Made by a program: the position numbers and the translations under genes. 51,291 nucleotides of DNA. Source: Promethearchaeota archaeon. Lineage in GTDB: Archaea > Asgardarchaeota > Lokiarchaeia > Sigynarchaeales > SOKP01. The stretch spans positions 1 through 51,291 of the forward strand of contig JAHPYY010000126.1 of the NCBI GenBank assembly GCA_019058515.1. The letters are read 5' to 3'. The notes beneath the pieces were generated by a model, which did not search any database, was not told where the DNA came from, and was given only the letters and a program-made list of their open reading frames with translations. This document shows, piece after piece, positions 35,673 through 44,779 of this stretch (its first letter is position 1; each line of letters begins with the position of its first letter).

Positions 35673-36041
35673 ATGTGTGAACCAAAAAAAAAGTTTGAGA
35701 CCATTGACGAGTATATTGGAACGTTTTCGAAGGAAGTACAAGAAAAATTAGAGAAAATTAGGCAAATCATAAGCAAATCAGCTCCCAAGGCTGAAGAAAC
35801 AATAAGTTATCAAATACCCACCTTTAAGCTAAACGGCAATTTGGTGCATTTTGCTGGTTATAAAAAGCACATTGGCTTTTACCCCGAACCTTCGGGAATT
35901 GAAGCTTTCAAGGATGAACTAGCTGCTTACGAAGTGTCGAAGGGCTCGGTTAAATTTCAGTTAAATAAACCGATACCATTTGACTTAATAGAAAAAATAG
36001 TAGAGTTTAGAGTAAAGGAAAATTTGGTTAAGAGGAAATAA
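35673..36041 (+). CDS. DUF1801 / YdhG-like protein
   Basis: 122 residues: FETIDEYIGTF near 8, KIRQIISKSAPKAEETISYQIPTF near 30-53, VHFAGYKKHIGFYP near 60 and KGSVKFQLNKPIP near 90. These are the usual blocks of the small DUF1801 alpha/beta proteins (structurally like frataxin-type proteins in some annotations). Function not known. Own promoter, no clear partner. Confidence 0.85.
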   Translation: MCEPKKKFETIDEYIGTFSKEVQEKLEKIRQIISKSAPKAEETISYQIPTFKLNGNLVHFAGYKKHIGFYPEPSGIEAFKDELAAYEVSKGSVKFQLNKPIPFDLIEKIVEFRVKENLVKRK

Positions 36042-36067
36042 TTTGATTATTTATTTAACTAATCCAA

Positions 36068-36529
36068 TTATATTACTTTATTTTGACAGACAAAACAATG
36101 ATTAGCTCCACGATATAATATTTGCCCACAACTAGAGCATCTATTTCTATCTTCTAGACTTTTAACCCACTTTTCTGTCCCTAATTCACGCCATCTTGGT
36201 ATTTCTTTAAGAATAACTTGCTTGCCTTCTGCACTCGGCCAATTATTAATAATATCACAGGGAAAATCAATACATTGATAGCATCCATCTAGTTTTTTAC
36301 ATTTTATACACTCTTTTATTGAGCATGTCTGACAGAAGGGAAACATAATTTCATTTGATAGACATCCTGTACAAGCGATATCTTCTATGGTCTTAGCCCC
36401 CCATTGCTTAAAAACTGGAAGTAATCGTTTCTTTAATTCTACATCATCTGAAGCATGAGCTAAATAAACAGCACATACTCCACAATACAAGCCACATGGA
36501 GACAAAATTTCTTTTTTTATATCAACCAT
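36068..36529 (-). CDS. DUF3795 protein with C-terminal zinc ribbon
   Basis: 153 residues, Cys-rich. The N-terminal SPCGLYCGVCAVYL start, CTGC, FCQTCSIKECIKCKKLDGCYQCIDFPCD are the DUF3795 pattern. CSSCG...CFVCQ at the end makes an added zinc ribbon. It likely binds zinc or an Fe-S cluster. Function not known; such proteins are common in anaerobic archaea and bacteria. It is convergent with the DUF1801 gene. Confidence 0.85.
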   Translation of the reverse strand: MVDIKKEILSPCGLYCGVCAVYLAHASDDVELKKRLLPVFKQWGAKTIEDIACTGCLSNEIMFPFCQTCSIKECIKCKKLDGCYQCIDFPCDIINNWPSAEGKQVILKEIPRWRELGTEKWVKSLEDRNRCSSCGQILYRGANHCFVCQNKVI

Positions 36530-36655
36530 AATAAATTAATCAATACTCAAATCCTATTAATTTTTTATAAAAGAAAATCGTGGAGTTCAGAATTAATGGG
36601 GACTTAGAAAAAATTTTAATAAAACATTTTATTGTTTTATGATTTTATAGCATTC

Positions 36656-37477
36656 ATGCTAACTGAAGAATTCAAGCAGATAAAATACGAAAAAGAAGAA
36701 AACGGTATTTTAACAATTACATTAAATTGGCCAGAAAAAAAGAATGCCCTTTCGCCTTTAGGGTTATTAGAACTTTGGTACGCTGTAGATCACGCAGAAA
36801 AAGACAGCGAGGTAAAAGTCATGATTCTTGCGGGTTGCGAAGAAGCGAACGCGTTTTCTTCGGGAGGCTATTTTTCAACAGAGATGTTGAAGGATGTTCC
36901 AGAACAATTCAGAGCAGAAATCAATTTACGAGATATGGCTTCCAAACGATTATGCCTTAAATTTTGGGACTTTACTAAACCAGTAATATCAGTAATAAAC
37001 GGTTTTGCCGTGGGAGGGGGATTTACATTCCCAGTTGTGTGTTCAGATTTAGTTTATATGGCTGAAGATGCTTGGTGGGCGTTATATTTCATAAAACGCG
37101 CTGTAATAACTGATTTTGCCACAACAGTTCTTTTGCCTCTCACGATTGGCATATTAAAAGCAAACGAATTGTTTTACTTTGGTGATAAAATGACAGCTAA
37201 GGAAGCGGAAAGACTAGGCTTAGTGAATAAAGTATTGCCAAAAGAAGATTTAATGCCATACGCAAGAAAACAAGCTTTGAGACTGATTCCACCCAAAGGG
37301 CCCTCGCTTTCTATTAAATTAATGAAAAAGACAATCCACGGATATTTTAAAGACATCTTAGAAAAACAACTTGACTTGGAAAATAAAGCGTGGGCTAAGG
37401 CACTTCAGAGTAAAGACTTCGGAGAGTCTTTAAAAGCTTTGAAGGAAAAAAGAGAAACCGCTTTTGTAGGAAAGTAA
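36656..37477 (+). CDS. Enoyl-CoA hydratase/isomerase family protein
   Basis: Crotonase fold, about 273 residues from MLTEEFKQ; the longer ATG at 36632 adds an unlikely aromatic peptide, and TTTTAATAAA at 36614 fits a transcript start after it. Blocks: NWPEKKNALSP, SSGGYF, VINGFAVGGGFTFPVVCSD and KANELFYFGDKMTAKEAERLGLVNKVLP. The usual Glu-containing GI..P/D segment is replaced by FIKRAVITDFATTVLLP, so catalytic residues differ and the reaction may not be hydration. Diverged from the crotonase at 17478. Confidence 0.82.
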   Translation: MLTEEFKQIKYEKEENGILTITLNWPEKKNALSPLGLLELWYAVDHAEKDSEVKVMILAGCEEANAFSSGGYFSTEMLKDVPEQFRAEINLRDMASKRLCLKFWDFTKPVISVINGFAVGGGFTFPVVCSDLVYMAEDAWWALYFIKRAVITDFATTVLLPLTIGILKANELFYFGDKMTAKEAERLGLVNKVLPKEDLMPYARKQALRLIPPKGPSLSIKLMKKTIHGYFKDILEKQLDLENKAWAKALQSKDFGESLKALKEKRETAFVGK

Positions 37478-37555
37478 AAGAATAAGAAACACACCTACTT
37501 CTTATTTTTCATGTACTGATGATCTTCGCTTATCATATTTCAATTTTGACATAAC

Positions 37556-37576
37556 ATTGAAGAGTTGTTGCACTTA
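37556..37576 (+). promoter_or_regulatory. Second copy of the PAS-kinase upstream element
   Basis: ATTGAAGAGTTGTTGCACTTA, similar to 29531-29555, about 120 bases before the decayed PAS-kinase frame. Confidence 0.3.
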
Positions 37577-37694
37577 AGGAAGGAAAAATAGATAATTTGC
37601 ATAAATATTTATAATAAATTGATTAATTAGAAGATAGATTGAACACCTGATAGTAATTTATATAAAATTTAGGTTTTACGGAGAATTTTGATCA

Positions 37695-38318
37695 ATATCA
37701 GATAATTCTGATATAAAACTTGCATTAAAGCTTACAGAGGTAAGATTACGAACTACAATTGAGAGTTTGCCATTTGATTTCTTTGCCATTGATAAAGAAG
37801 GATACTATATCATGCAGAATGCCATTTGTAAAGAGCATTGGGGTGATTTAGTTGGAAAAACTCCTAAAGATGTTGCTCCTGACGAAAAAGTATACAAAAT
37901 TTGGAAAGAAAATAACGAAAGCGCGTTTGCTGGAGAATAAGTTAGAGGTGAAGTTACTTATTGTCACGAAGGGAATGATTTTTATTGCTATAATATAATC
38001 TCACCTATAAAAGATAAGGGAAAAATCTGGGGTATTTTGGGAGTAAATATTGATATTACTGAACAAAAAAAAGCTGAAATAGAGAGGAATAAACTTTTTG
38101 AATTGAAAACTAAAATCATTGAGAAAGTATCCCATGAAATGAAAACTCCCTTAGTTCCCATTTCAGACGCTGTAGAATTACTAAAAATTCTATGCGGCGA
38201 TAAGTTAGATAATGATATTCTTGATTTGCTAGGAATTATTGAAAGGGGAGGTTTGAGACTTCAGAAGCTATCTGACAAGCTTATTGGGGAATTTTGGATC
38301 GATGCTAATGATGATTGA
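37695..38318 (+). pseudogene. Decayed PAS-histidine kinase
   Basis: One frame reads LRTTIESLPFDFFAIDKEGYYI (start of a PAS domain) to NNESAFAGE, hits TAA at 37938, and continues without shift as VRGEVTYCHEGNDFY...WGILGVNIDITEQKKAE (end of PAS/PAC), then a HisKA segment with EKVSHEMKTPL. It ends at 38318 without an ATPase domain. There is no ATG before the PAS domain; ATA at 37695 follows a GGAG. The stop inside PAS plus the missing kinase domain indicate a dead gene; the downstream half alone (TTG at 38037) could still make a 94-residue dimerisation fragment. Confidence 0.75.
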
Positions 38319-38447
38319 TCTTATACAATAGTAAGCCTTTTTCAGATATTCTACTTCCACCCACAGATCAAATCAAACTAATTTTTGAAAGAAACAAGAG
38401 AATCGAAGTTTATTGGAAAGCAAGAAATTGTATTTTAACAAGATAAA

Positions 38448-39077
38448 TTAGTAACCATTTAATTCTTCAAAAAATTCATCTGGATCTTCTATTCCGGATT
38501 TCAATAATCCATACTCTTTTTGAATCTTTAATTCCCTTGACTTTAAATCCAAATAAGAAAGGTCTAATACATCCTTAAACCTTATCCAACAACCTAAAGC
38601 ATCCGAATAATCTTGCCAACCACCAAATATTAATTTACTTATTATGAAATCCTCTTTTGAAGCTACCCAGCATTCTTGTCCAAACATTATCTCCCTAACT
38701 CTTCTTTGTAATCCAATTGGACCAAGTTTTTTAAATTTACTTCGACTCCCTCTTTCGATAAAATAGTTATCAAACTTTACTCTCTGATTTTCATCGAAAT
38801 ATTGAAGTATTCCACTCTCATCAGCTAAAATTTCAGCTTGTTCCCAATCATGCAATGGGATAAAGTTATACTTTTTCAAAAGCGAAATATATTTGTTAAT
38901 ACTTATTCTTGGCGTTTCGGTGTCAGTAACAAAATCTATATCTTGGGTCAATCTAAAAACCGTATAGATATTCGCCAATATGCCTCCTACTATGTAGTAC
39001 TTAATTCCATTTTTTTGCTCCATTTCCTCAAGAGCATATACTAATTGTTTAAATGCACTTCGTAAGAAATCACTCAT
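38448..39077 (-). CDS. Nucleotidyltransferase-fold protein (possible toxin of a TA pair)
   Basis: 209 residues. YYIVGGILANIY...RLTQDIDFVTDT near 27-53 is the nucleotidyltransferase core: GG, then two acids DxD on the second strand; a third candidate acid is in VKFDNYF near 100. The C-terminal part has SKEDFIISKLIFGGWQDYSDA, a helix pattern seen in AbiEii/DUF6036-like proteins. It overlaps the small upstream gene by four bases (ATGA), so the pair is translationally coupled. A toxin or AMPylating role is an inference from family resemblance and gene order. Confidence 0.7.
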   Translation of the reverse strand: MSDFLRSAFKQLVYALEEMEQKNGIKYYIVGGILANIYTVFRLTQDIDFVTDTETPRISINKYISLLKKYNFIPLHDWEQAEILADESGILQYFDENQRVKFDNYFIERGSRSKFKKLGPIGLQRRVREIMFGQECWVASKEDFIISKLIFGGWQDYSDALGCWIRFKDVLDLSYLDLKSRELKIQKEYGLLKSGIEDPDEFFEELNGY

Positions 39078-39316
39078 CTTTTATGCTTTTTTCCTTTTAA
39101 TTTTTCACTTAATTCAATCATTTTTACGAGAATTTCTTTTTCTGTCAATTCTGGATGGCGGAGTTTTTCAGTTCTTAAAAATGTATTAATTCCTTCGTCA
39201 TAAAATTCAGAAAGCATACCTTCAAGATCTCTTAAAGGAATTTTATCCATTAATTCAATTTTCCCTTTAAAATCCCTTGATATCTTGCGAGAATGTCTTC
39301 TATCTGTCGGATTCAT
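39074..39316 (-). CDS. Small basic protein coupled to the nucleotidyltransferase (possible antitoxin)
   Basis: 80 residues, charged and helical, Lys/Arg-rich at both ends (MNPTDRRHSRKISRDFKGK ... LKGKKHKR) with the phrase LTEKEILVKMIELSEKLK. No known domain. First gene of a two-gene operon with ATGA overlap, the usual order antitoxin-toxin. Function unproven. Confidence 0.6.
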   Translation of the reverse strand: MNPTDRRHSRKISRDFKGKIELMDKIPLRDLEGMLSEFYDEGINTFLRTEKLRHPELTEKEILVKMIELSEKLKGKKHKR

Positions 39317-39424
39317 TATCTAAATTTTAATTTGATACTATTATGCAAATGTAATCTCAAAATATAAATTCCTATGAGTTAAGCGAAATTCTAATTAAAA
39401 ATAAAATAAAGATAATACATTCAA

Positions 39425-39796
39425 TCAACTTTCTTTTATCCGTTCCCGAGTGTATAGTGATTTCAAATAATCCGTCACATGTTGAAGTCTTTGCTCGAAA
39501 GGAAGCGAGTCGTCCACCACCATTTTTCTCATGAGCGCTTGGTATTTCCCCTCCACTTTTTCTACAAACGTATTATGCTTAGTTTGAATTACTCGAATTT
39601 TTGGTTGTTTTTGGATAAAATCTATTAATTTTAACCATCTTTCCGCATCGCTGGGATTAAACCCTATCTCTTTAAACCGACTTTTGGGAAACACTTTATC
39701 TTGCGAGTCTATAAATTTGAATATTGCTACGATCCGTTCTTCGATTGATCTTGCAGTGCGCGTCCTCTTTTTTTTTGGCTTAGAAACGGTAGACAT
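39425..39796 (-). CDS. Small basic protein, possible winged-helix DNA binder
   Basis: 123 residues starting MSTVSKPKKKRTRTARS, a basic tail typical of DNA-binding proteins, then a helical segment with a possible winged-helix pattern (RFKEIGFNPSDAERWLKLIDFIQKQPKIRVIQTKHNTFVEKV). No family recognised. Divergent from the EutA gene, with an imperfect direct repeat between the two starts, so it could regulate itself and EutA (inference). Confidence 0.6.
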   Translation of the reverse strand: MSTVSKPKKKRTRTARSIEERIVAIFKFIDSQDKVFPKSRFKEIGFNPSDAERWLKLIDFIQKQPKIRVIQTKHNTFVEKVEGKYQALMRKMVVDDSLPFEQRLQHVTDYLKSLYTRERIKES

Positions 39797-39800
39797 ATAT

Positions 39801-39853
39801 TATGGGATAATATTGTATCTTCATATTTAAACATATGGTATAATATTGGATCT
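39801..39853. promoter_or_regulatory. Direct repeat between divergent small-regulator and EutA genes
   Basis: TATGGGATAATATTGTATCT (39801-39820) recurs as TATGGTATAATATTGGATCT (39834-39853), 18 of 20 identical, 33 bases apart. The second copy ends just before the EutA TATA box and the first lies next to the divergent start. A candidate operator pair. Confidence 0.5.
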
Positions 39854-39858
39854 AAAAA

Positions 39859-39865
39859 TATATAA
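39859..39865 (+). promoter_or_regulatory. TATA box of the EutA-like gene
   Basis: TATATAA implies a transcript start near 39890, favouring the ATG at 39905 over the TTG at 39866. Confidence 0.5.
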
Positions 39866-39904
39866 TTGGGAAGTTATAAATATTATTTCTATTTCTGTAA
39901 TAAT

Positions 39905-42007
39905 ATGGAAACAAATAATCATTACAGTACTTTTGATTTCAATATAAATGTCGATTCTTCAAAATTAGCTATCATCAATACGTTGAAGATGGTGTTAATG
40001 AAGTTGGACCTCAAAGATGCGAACCGAATGGTTGAGAGCTTTTCTAAAAAATACGAAAATTTGTTAAGTCAGCATAACAACGAGGATAAAACCGACCTTT
40101 CTCGATATTACCGCTTAATAACAACTTTTAAACCCGCATTAGCCATGATACTTAAACCTGGAGAACTCTACGATGAAATTTGTGACATAGTAGTTAAACA
40201 ATTTAATATAGTTTTAAATAGAATTAGAAACCAAATCAAAGAAAAGAAAGAGAGAAAACTGCCTAAAGGCCCGATTTTGCCCGGGAGTAATAAAACCATC
40301 GATTTGAAATATTTATGTACTGTTTGCGAGGAAGAGTTTGAAATACCATCTGACATAAAGACAAAATTGCTCAACTCTTCAGAAAAAATGGAATTACCAA
40401 AGCACCATGATAAAGAAATGGTAATTCGAATTAAAAAACCTGAAAAGATAGAAACAACACAGAAGATAGAAAATAAAATCGAAATTTATCCCGCGGAACT
40501 GTTAATGGGTCATTTAGATTCCCATGAGTCGAATGCTGAATACTTAAAGATTTTAAGCGTTGGAATTGATGTAGGCTCTTCCACATCTCATCTGATTTTT
40601 TCACGACTTACGCTTAGGAGGGAAAGAAGTTTCTTTAACATGTCAAATCGATTTTATTTAGTAAATCGCGAAATAATTTACAAGGGAAACATTATTTTCA
40701 CTCCGCTCGTTGACCGATTCACCATAGACATTGAAATGATCATAGAATTCTTTAAAAAAGAGTACCAACAAGCGGGAATAACACCAGAAATGGTAGATAC
40801 AGGAGCAGTAATTGTTACAGGTGAGACTGCGAAAAAACAAAACGCTGAAGAGATCGTAAAGCGCTTATCTTCCGAATCAGGGAAATTCGTTAGTGCATCT
40901 GCCGGACCTAATTTCGAATCTCTGCTTGGGGCCATGGGTAGTGGCGCAGTGGATTTATCTCGGCAGATGGAGAACACTATAATAAATGTTGATGTGGGGG
41001 GTGGAACCAGTAACCTTGCAATTGCATCAAAAGGAACCGTAATCAGTACGTCGTGTATAAATGTTGGAGGGAGATTGCTCGGAATTGACGAAAATTTTAA
41101 GATTTGGAGAATAGACGAGCCAACCGAATTAGTTTTGGAATATTTAAACATAAATTACAAATTAGGCGATGTTATACCTGAACAAGATGTTAGGGCTATT
41201 GCCCGCGAATACGCAAAAGCACTAATGGAGGTGATTAGAGGACCGGCAAGTAGCAAAATTGCCAGAAAGTTAATGATGACTGAAGATATCGATTTCACCA
41301 TCCCAATTGACCAAATTACCTTTTCTGGAGGGATTGCAGAGTTGATTTATAGCAATGAGAGTGATTTGTACGAGGATAAAGGTAAAATATATCAACCTTA
41401 TAACGATATTGGAGTGTATCTTGCTGAAGAAATCGTAAGTATAGTAAATCAACTCAACTTGCCTTTAATGGAACCTGAAAACAAGATACGGGCAACGGTC
41501 ATCGGAGCAGGAGCATTTTCCCTTTCTATCTCAGGTTCGACTTGTTACTACGATGAAAATATAAAACTTCCTATAGAAAATGTGCCAGTCGTACCTGTTA
41601 ACATAAATTTGATGGATTCTTTTAAAGAAAAAAAAAATGTAAAGGCTGAAATTGAGATTTCACTAAAAAATTTTAATATAGAAGAAGGAAAGGATTTATT
41701 TGCCCTTTACTTCAAGGACCTACTTAATCCACGAAATTTACCTCATATTGCAAAGGAAATAGAAGAGGCTCTTCCTATCTCCATAGCAAATAACCAACTT
41801 ATACTAATAATCTTAGGTTTTGACGGTGGTAAAATGCTAGGGGTAACTCTCAAGCGAGAAACTTCAATTAAGAGCAATATCTTCTGCTTAGACGAATTAG
41901 ACTTAGCAGCAGGTGATTGGATCGACATAGGTGCGCCCCTTAAAGGCGCTTTTCCGGTAACTATAAAGAGTTTAGTCTTTAATAAGTCAAATTCTAAAGT
42001 TTACTAA
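39905..42007 (+). CDS. EutA-like reactivating factor with N-terminal zinc-finger extension
   Basis: About 700 residues from METNNHYS. Numbering below follows the longer frame. The C-terminal ~480 residues are EutA, the ATPase that reactivates B12-dependent ethanolamine ammonia-lyase: phosphate loop VGIDVGSSTSHLIF at 232-245, DTGAVIVTGETAKKQNAEEI, ASAGPNFESLLGAMGSGA, second loop VDVGGGTSN and GGRLLGID. The first ~210 residues are extra: helical, then a CTVC (C151, C154) ... HH (180-181) segment that could hold zinc. No EutBC or cobalamin genes are in the window, so the target enzyme is elsewhere or different. DUF169 and a small gene follow in the same direction. Confidence 0.85.
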   Translation: METNNHYSTFDFNINVDSSKLAIINTLKMVLMKLDLKDANRMVESFSKKYENLLSQHNNEDKTDLSRYYRLITTFKPALAMILKPGELYDEICDIVVKQFNIVLNRIRNQIKEKKERKLPKGPILPGSNKTIDLKYLCTVCEEEFEIPSDIKTKLLNSSEKMELPKHHDKEMVIRIKKPEKIETTQKIENKIEIYPAELLMGHLDSHESNAEYLKILSVGIDVGSSTSHLIFSRLTLRRERSFFNMSNRFYLVNREIIYKGNIIFTPLVDRFTIDIEMIIEFFKKEYQQAGITPEMVDTGAVIVTGETAKKQNAEEIVKRLSSESGKFVSASAGPNFESLLGAMGSGAVDLSRQMENTIINVDVGGGTSNLAIASKGTVISTSCINVGGRLLGIDENFKIWRIDEPTELVLEYLNINYKLGDVIPEQDVRAIAREYAKALMEVIRGPASSKIARKLMMTEDIDFTIPIDQITFSGGIAELIYSNESDLYEDKGKIYQPYNDIGVYLAEEIVSIVNQLNLPLMEPENKIRATVIGAGAFSLSISGSTCYYDENIKLPIENVPVVPVNINLMDSFKEKKNVKAEIEISLKNFNIEEGKDLFALYFKDLLNPRNLPHIAKEIEEALPISIANNQLILIILGFDGGKMLGVTLKRETSIKSNIFCLDELDLAAGDWIDIGAPLKGAFPVTIKSLVFNKSNSKVY

Positions 42008-42084
42008 CGATTAAACCAATTTTTTTTATGCTTAATATCGTTTATTTTCATTAGAATAACGAATGTAAAAATAAATGGTATGTA

Positions 42085-42855
42085 ATGATAGATTTAACTA
42101 TAAAGGAGATAGGAAATAGATTAACTCAAGCAGGAAGATTAAAAGCATTTCCACTATGTATTTATGGTTCTGATACATATCCTAATAATGCACTTCCTTT
42201 AAATGAGATTAATCGATGCTTAGCTCACGCTATTTTTTCGATGTCGATTGATAAAAAAATCAATTCAATATATATTGGAAACGATGTATTGAACGGTTGT
42301 TGTCCAGGAGGTCAAGCTTGGTTTGGATTTAAAGAGTTCACGCCTAATTTAAAGTTCTTTCTATCAACTGGTTCAAAGGATTTTAGGAATGGAGCCGCAG
42401 AATATTTGATAGCAGATCCAGAATTTGCTGAGAAACGGCTTAATTCTATAGGTAAGATTAAACCACTCGGGAAATACATAGTCATTAGAAAGTGTGACGA
42501 TATGGATGAAGTTAATTTTAAGGTACATGCTTTCCTATGTTTTGGAAATTCCGAGCAAATACGAAATCTCTGCTCCCTAGCGTATTTTAGACCAGAAGAG
42601 GGTTTTCGAATTGAGATGCCTTGGGGACCTTCTTGTGCCTCCTTCGTGACATACGTAACTGGAATGGCTGAATCCTTTCCTAACAATAGAATAATTCTTG
42701 GACCAACGGATCCTACGGGAAATTGGTGGTTCCCACAAGATTTTTTATCAATAGGAATACCGTTTATAATTGCCAAGCGTTTAGCTGAGGATGTCGAACA
42801 ATCTTTCATTTCTAAAAGACCTAAAATAGCCTATCCTGACAAACGAGAATTATAA
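42085..42855 (+). CDS. DUF169 family protein
   Basis: 256 residues: INRCLAHAIF near 42, IYIGNDVLNGCCPGGQAWFGF near 61, and WGPSCASF and GPTDPTGNWW in the C-terminal half. This is the DUF169 pattern with several conserved Cys that could hold a metal or cluster. Function not known; often found in anaerobes near corrinoid or Fe-S genes. It lies 77 bases after EutA in the same direction. Confidence 0.75.
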   Translation: MIDLTIKEIGNRLTQAGRLKAFPLCIYGSDTYPNNALPLNEINRCLAHAIFSMSIDKKINSIYIGNDVLNGCCPGGQAWFGFKEFTPNLKFFLSTGSKDFRNGAAEYLIADPEFAEKRLNSIGKIKPLGKYIVIRKCDDMDEVNFKVHAFLCFGNSEQIRNLCSLAYFRPEEGFRIEMPWGPSCASFVTYVTGMAESFPNNRIILGPTDPTGNWWFPQDFLSIGIPFIIAKRLAEDVEQSFISKRPKIAYPDKREL

Positions 42856-42892
42856 CGGTATAGTTCGGATCAAAGTAGAAAAGAAAGTCGCT

Positions 42893-43102
42893 ATGCTATA
42901 TATTGTCCCTACTGAAGAGAATATTACGTTTAACCATGGCAAGCAAATACCGTTAATTCCTAAATTGGATGCCGTCGATGAATTACAATTTTATTGTTTC
43001 TCTAGATTAGGAGGTAAGAAATCGATTGAATTTGTTTTTGAATCTGATAAAACTTACATGCATGTTGAGCCCGAAAAATTCCTGAAAATACGGGAGTGGT
43101 AA
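42893..43102 (+). CDS. Small protein, unknown
   Basis: 69 residues, mixed alpha/beta composition (MLYIVPTEENITFNHGKQIPLIPKLDAVDELQF ... YMHVEPEKFLKIREW). It starts 37 bases after DUF169, same strand, so possibly the third gene of the EutA-DUF169 unit. No family recognised. Confidence 0.45.
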   Translation: MLYIVPTEENITFNHGKQIPLIPKLDAVDELQFYCFSRLGGKKSIEFVFESDKTYMHVEPEKFLKIREW

Positions 43103-43230
43103 TTATTTAAAAAAGTAGGAATTTATCCCACAAATATTTTTAAAACAGTTGTTTTTTATTGTTTTCCGTTAAATTCCATGTATTATTTATATAATGTTAA
43201 ATTTTGGTAATGTATTATACATTCTGGTAT

Positions 43231-43238
43231 TATATAAA
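43231..43238 (+). promoter_or_regulatory. TATA box of the carboxylesterase gene
   Basis: TATATAAA lies 42 bases before the ATG at 43280; AAAGGAT just before the ATG could serve as SD. Confidence 0.45.
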
Positions 43239-43279
43239 GAGTATACATAAGTAGAATACATATTAGAAAGGATTTCAAT

Positions 43280-44779
43280 ATGAAATACACAGAGATAATT
43301 AACACTAAATCCGGAAAAATTCGAGGATATATTGATAATGGGATAGAAAATTATAAAGGAATTCCCTATGCCGAAGCTCCCGTTGGTGATTTAAGGTTTC
43401 GAGAACCTCATCCAAAAAAGCCTTGGGATGATGTGAAAGATAGCATTAAATTTGGACCAATCGCGCCTCAACATCAACAAGATGATCCAAAAATAAACTT
43501 AGATGAAAATGAGGATTGTTTGTATTTAAACATTTGGACTCCCAAGTCCGATAAAGTTAAAAGACCTGTTCTGTTTTGGATTCACGGAGGCGCATTTCTT
43601 ATTGGAGCTGGATCCCGACCACGAAGCGATGGTTCGAAACTTGCGGTTTATGGAGATGTAGTAATCGTTAGTTTTAATTATCGCTTAGGATCCTTAGGAT
43701 TTCTCAATTTACCAGGAATACCACCTAATCTTGGAATACAAGACCAAATTGCAGCCTTGAAGTGGGTTAATGATAATATAGAGTTTTTTGGTGGTGATCC
43801 CGAGAATATTACGATTTTTGGAGAATCTGCAGGTGGACAATCCGTAATAATATTACTTGCAATCCCCTCAGCGAGGGGATTATTTCATCGGGCAATTGTA
43901 GAAAGTGGAACTGCAAATCCTCAAAATTTTGTTCCCACGAAATCTCGTGAAGGAGGATTGAAATTTCTCAAAAAACTTAAAATTGATGTTAATAACATTA
44001 ATCAACTACGAGAAGTCTCTTTTGAAAAGATAATCAAGACTCAAAAGAAAATGGTAGGGGATTTACTCAATCTGGGAAAAAGCCCTTTTTGGCCATTCCT
44101 CGATGGAAAAATCATTCCAGAACAACCAATCGAAATTTTAAATAAAGGAAACCATCAAAAGATCCCATTAATGATAGGATATAACGAAAATGAATTAGGA
44201 TTTCTTTCAAATCTCTTAAATGAATCTGGAAGTGCAAGACGAAAGTTGATATTGACTTTTGTAAAGTCCAATTTAAAGAATAACGGGATTAAAGATGAAG
44301 CATTAAAAAAGTTAATAGGAACTTATAAGCTCGAATTTAAGAAATCATACCCTGATAATCCTTTTATGCATTGGGATGGGATTCTCTCTGATTCTATGTT
44401 CAAGATCCCTATTATACGCGTTCTTGAGGCACTAGTAAATCATCAGTCGAACATCTATTGTTACATGTTCTCTTATAAATCTCCTAAATTTGGTTTTGCA
44501 CTTCATTCCTTCGAAATTCCTTTTATCTTCGATACAGTAGATAAAAATGATCTTTCTGAAGGTGCCACAGAATTAAATGAGGATTCCCGTAAATCAACTA
44601 AGATCATGATGGATACTTGGCTTAATTTCGCTCGAACAGGACGACCAGATCACGAAGGATTCCCAAATTGGCCTGTATACGAATTACAGAAACGAACTAT
44701 TATGAATTTAAGTAGTTATCCGAAAGTTATTGAAACTAATGAAGATCCACTAATTAAAGTCTGGGAAGGAATTCTCTAA
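43280..44779 (+). CDS. Type-B carboxylesterase
   Basis: 499 residues, alpha/beta hydrolase of the carboxylesterase/cholinesterase type. NEDCLYLNIW near 77, oxyanion hole HGGAF at 102-106, nucleophile S183 in GESAGG, a Glu in the GYNENELGF region near 305 and the His in LHSFEIPFIF near 411 complete the triad. No signal peptide. This family is rare in archaea; the clean match suggests acquisition from bacteria. Substrate: some short ester, not defined. Confidence 0.9.
   Translation: MKYTEIINTKSGKIRGYIDNGIENYKGIPYAEAPVGDLRFREPHPKKPWDDVKDSIKFGPIAPQHQQDDPKINLDENEDCLYLNIWTPKSDKVKRPVLFWIHGGAFLIGAGSRPRSDGSKLAVYGDVVIVSFNYRLGSLGFLNLPGIPPNLGIQDQIAALKWVNDNIEFFGGDPENITIFGESAGGQSVIILLAIPSARGLFHRAIVESGTANPQNFVPTKSREGGLKFLKKLKIDVNNINQLREVSFEKIIKTQKKMVGDLLNLGKSPFWPFLDGKIIPEQPIEILNKGNHQKIPLMIGYNENELGFLSNLLNESGSARRKLILTFVKSNLKNNGIKDEALKKLIGTYKLEFKKSYPDNPFMHWDGILSDSMFKIPIIRVLEALVNHQSNIYCYMFSYKSPKFGFALHSFEIPFIFDTVDKNDLSEGATELNEDSRKSTKIMMDTWLNFARTGRPDHEGFPNWPVYELQKRTIMNLSSYPKVIETNEDPLIKVWEGIL

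Noticed and set aside
36727..36960. 77-codon plus-strand ORF inside the second enoyl-CoA hydratase
   Set aside because: Overlaps the crotonase frame and has no independent support.
40658..41151. Minus-strand ORFs opposite EutA
   Set aside because: Shadows of the conserved ATPase frame.
42312..42809. 165-codon minus-strand ORF opposite DUF169
   Set aside because: Its residues mirror the coding strand of a recognised family and no SD or TATA supports it.
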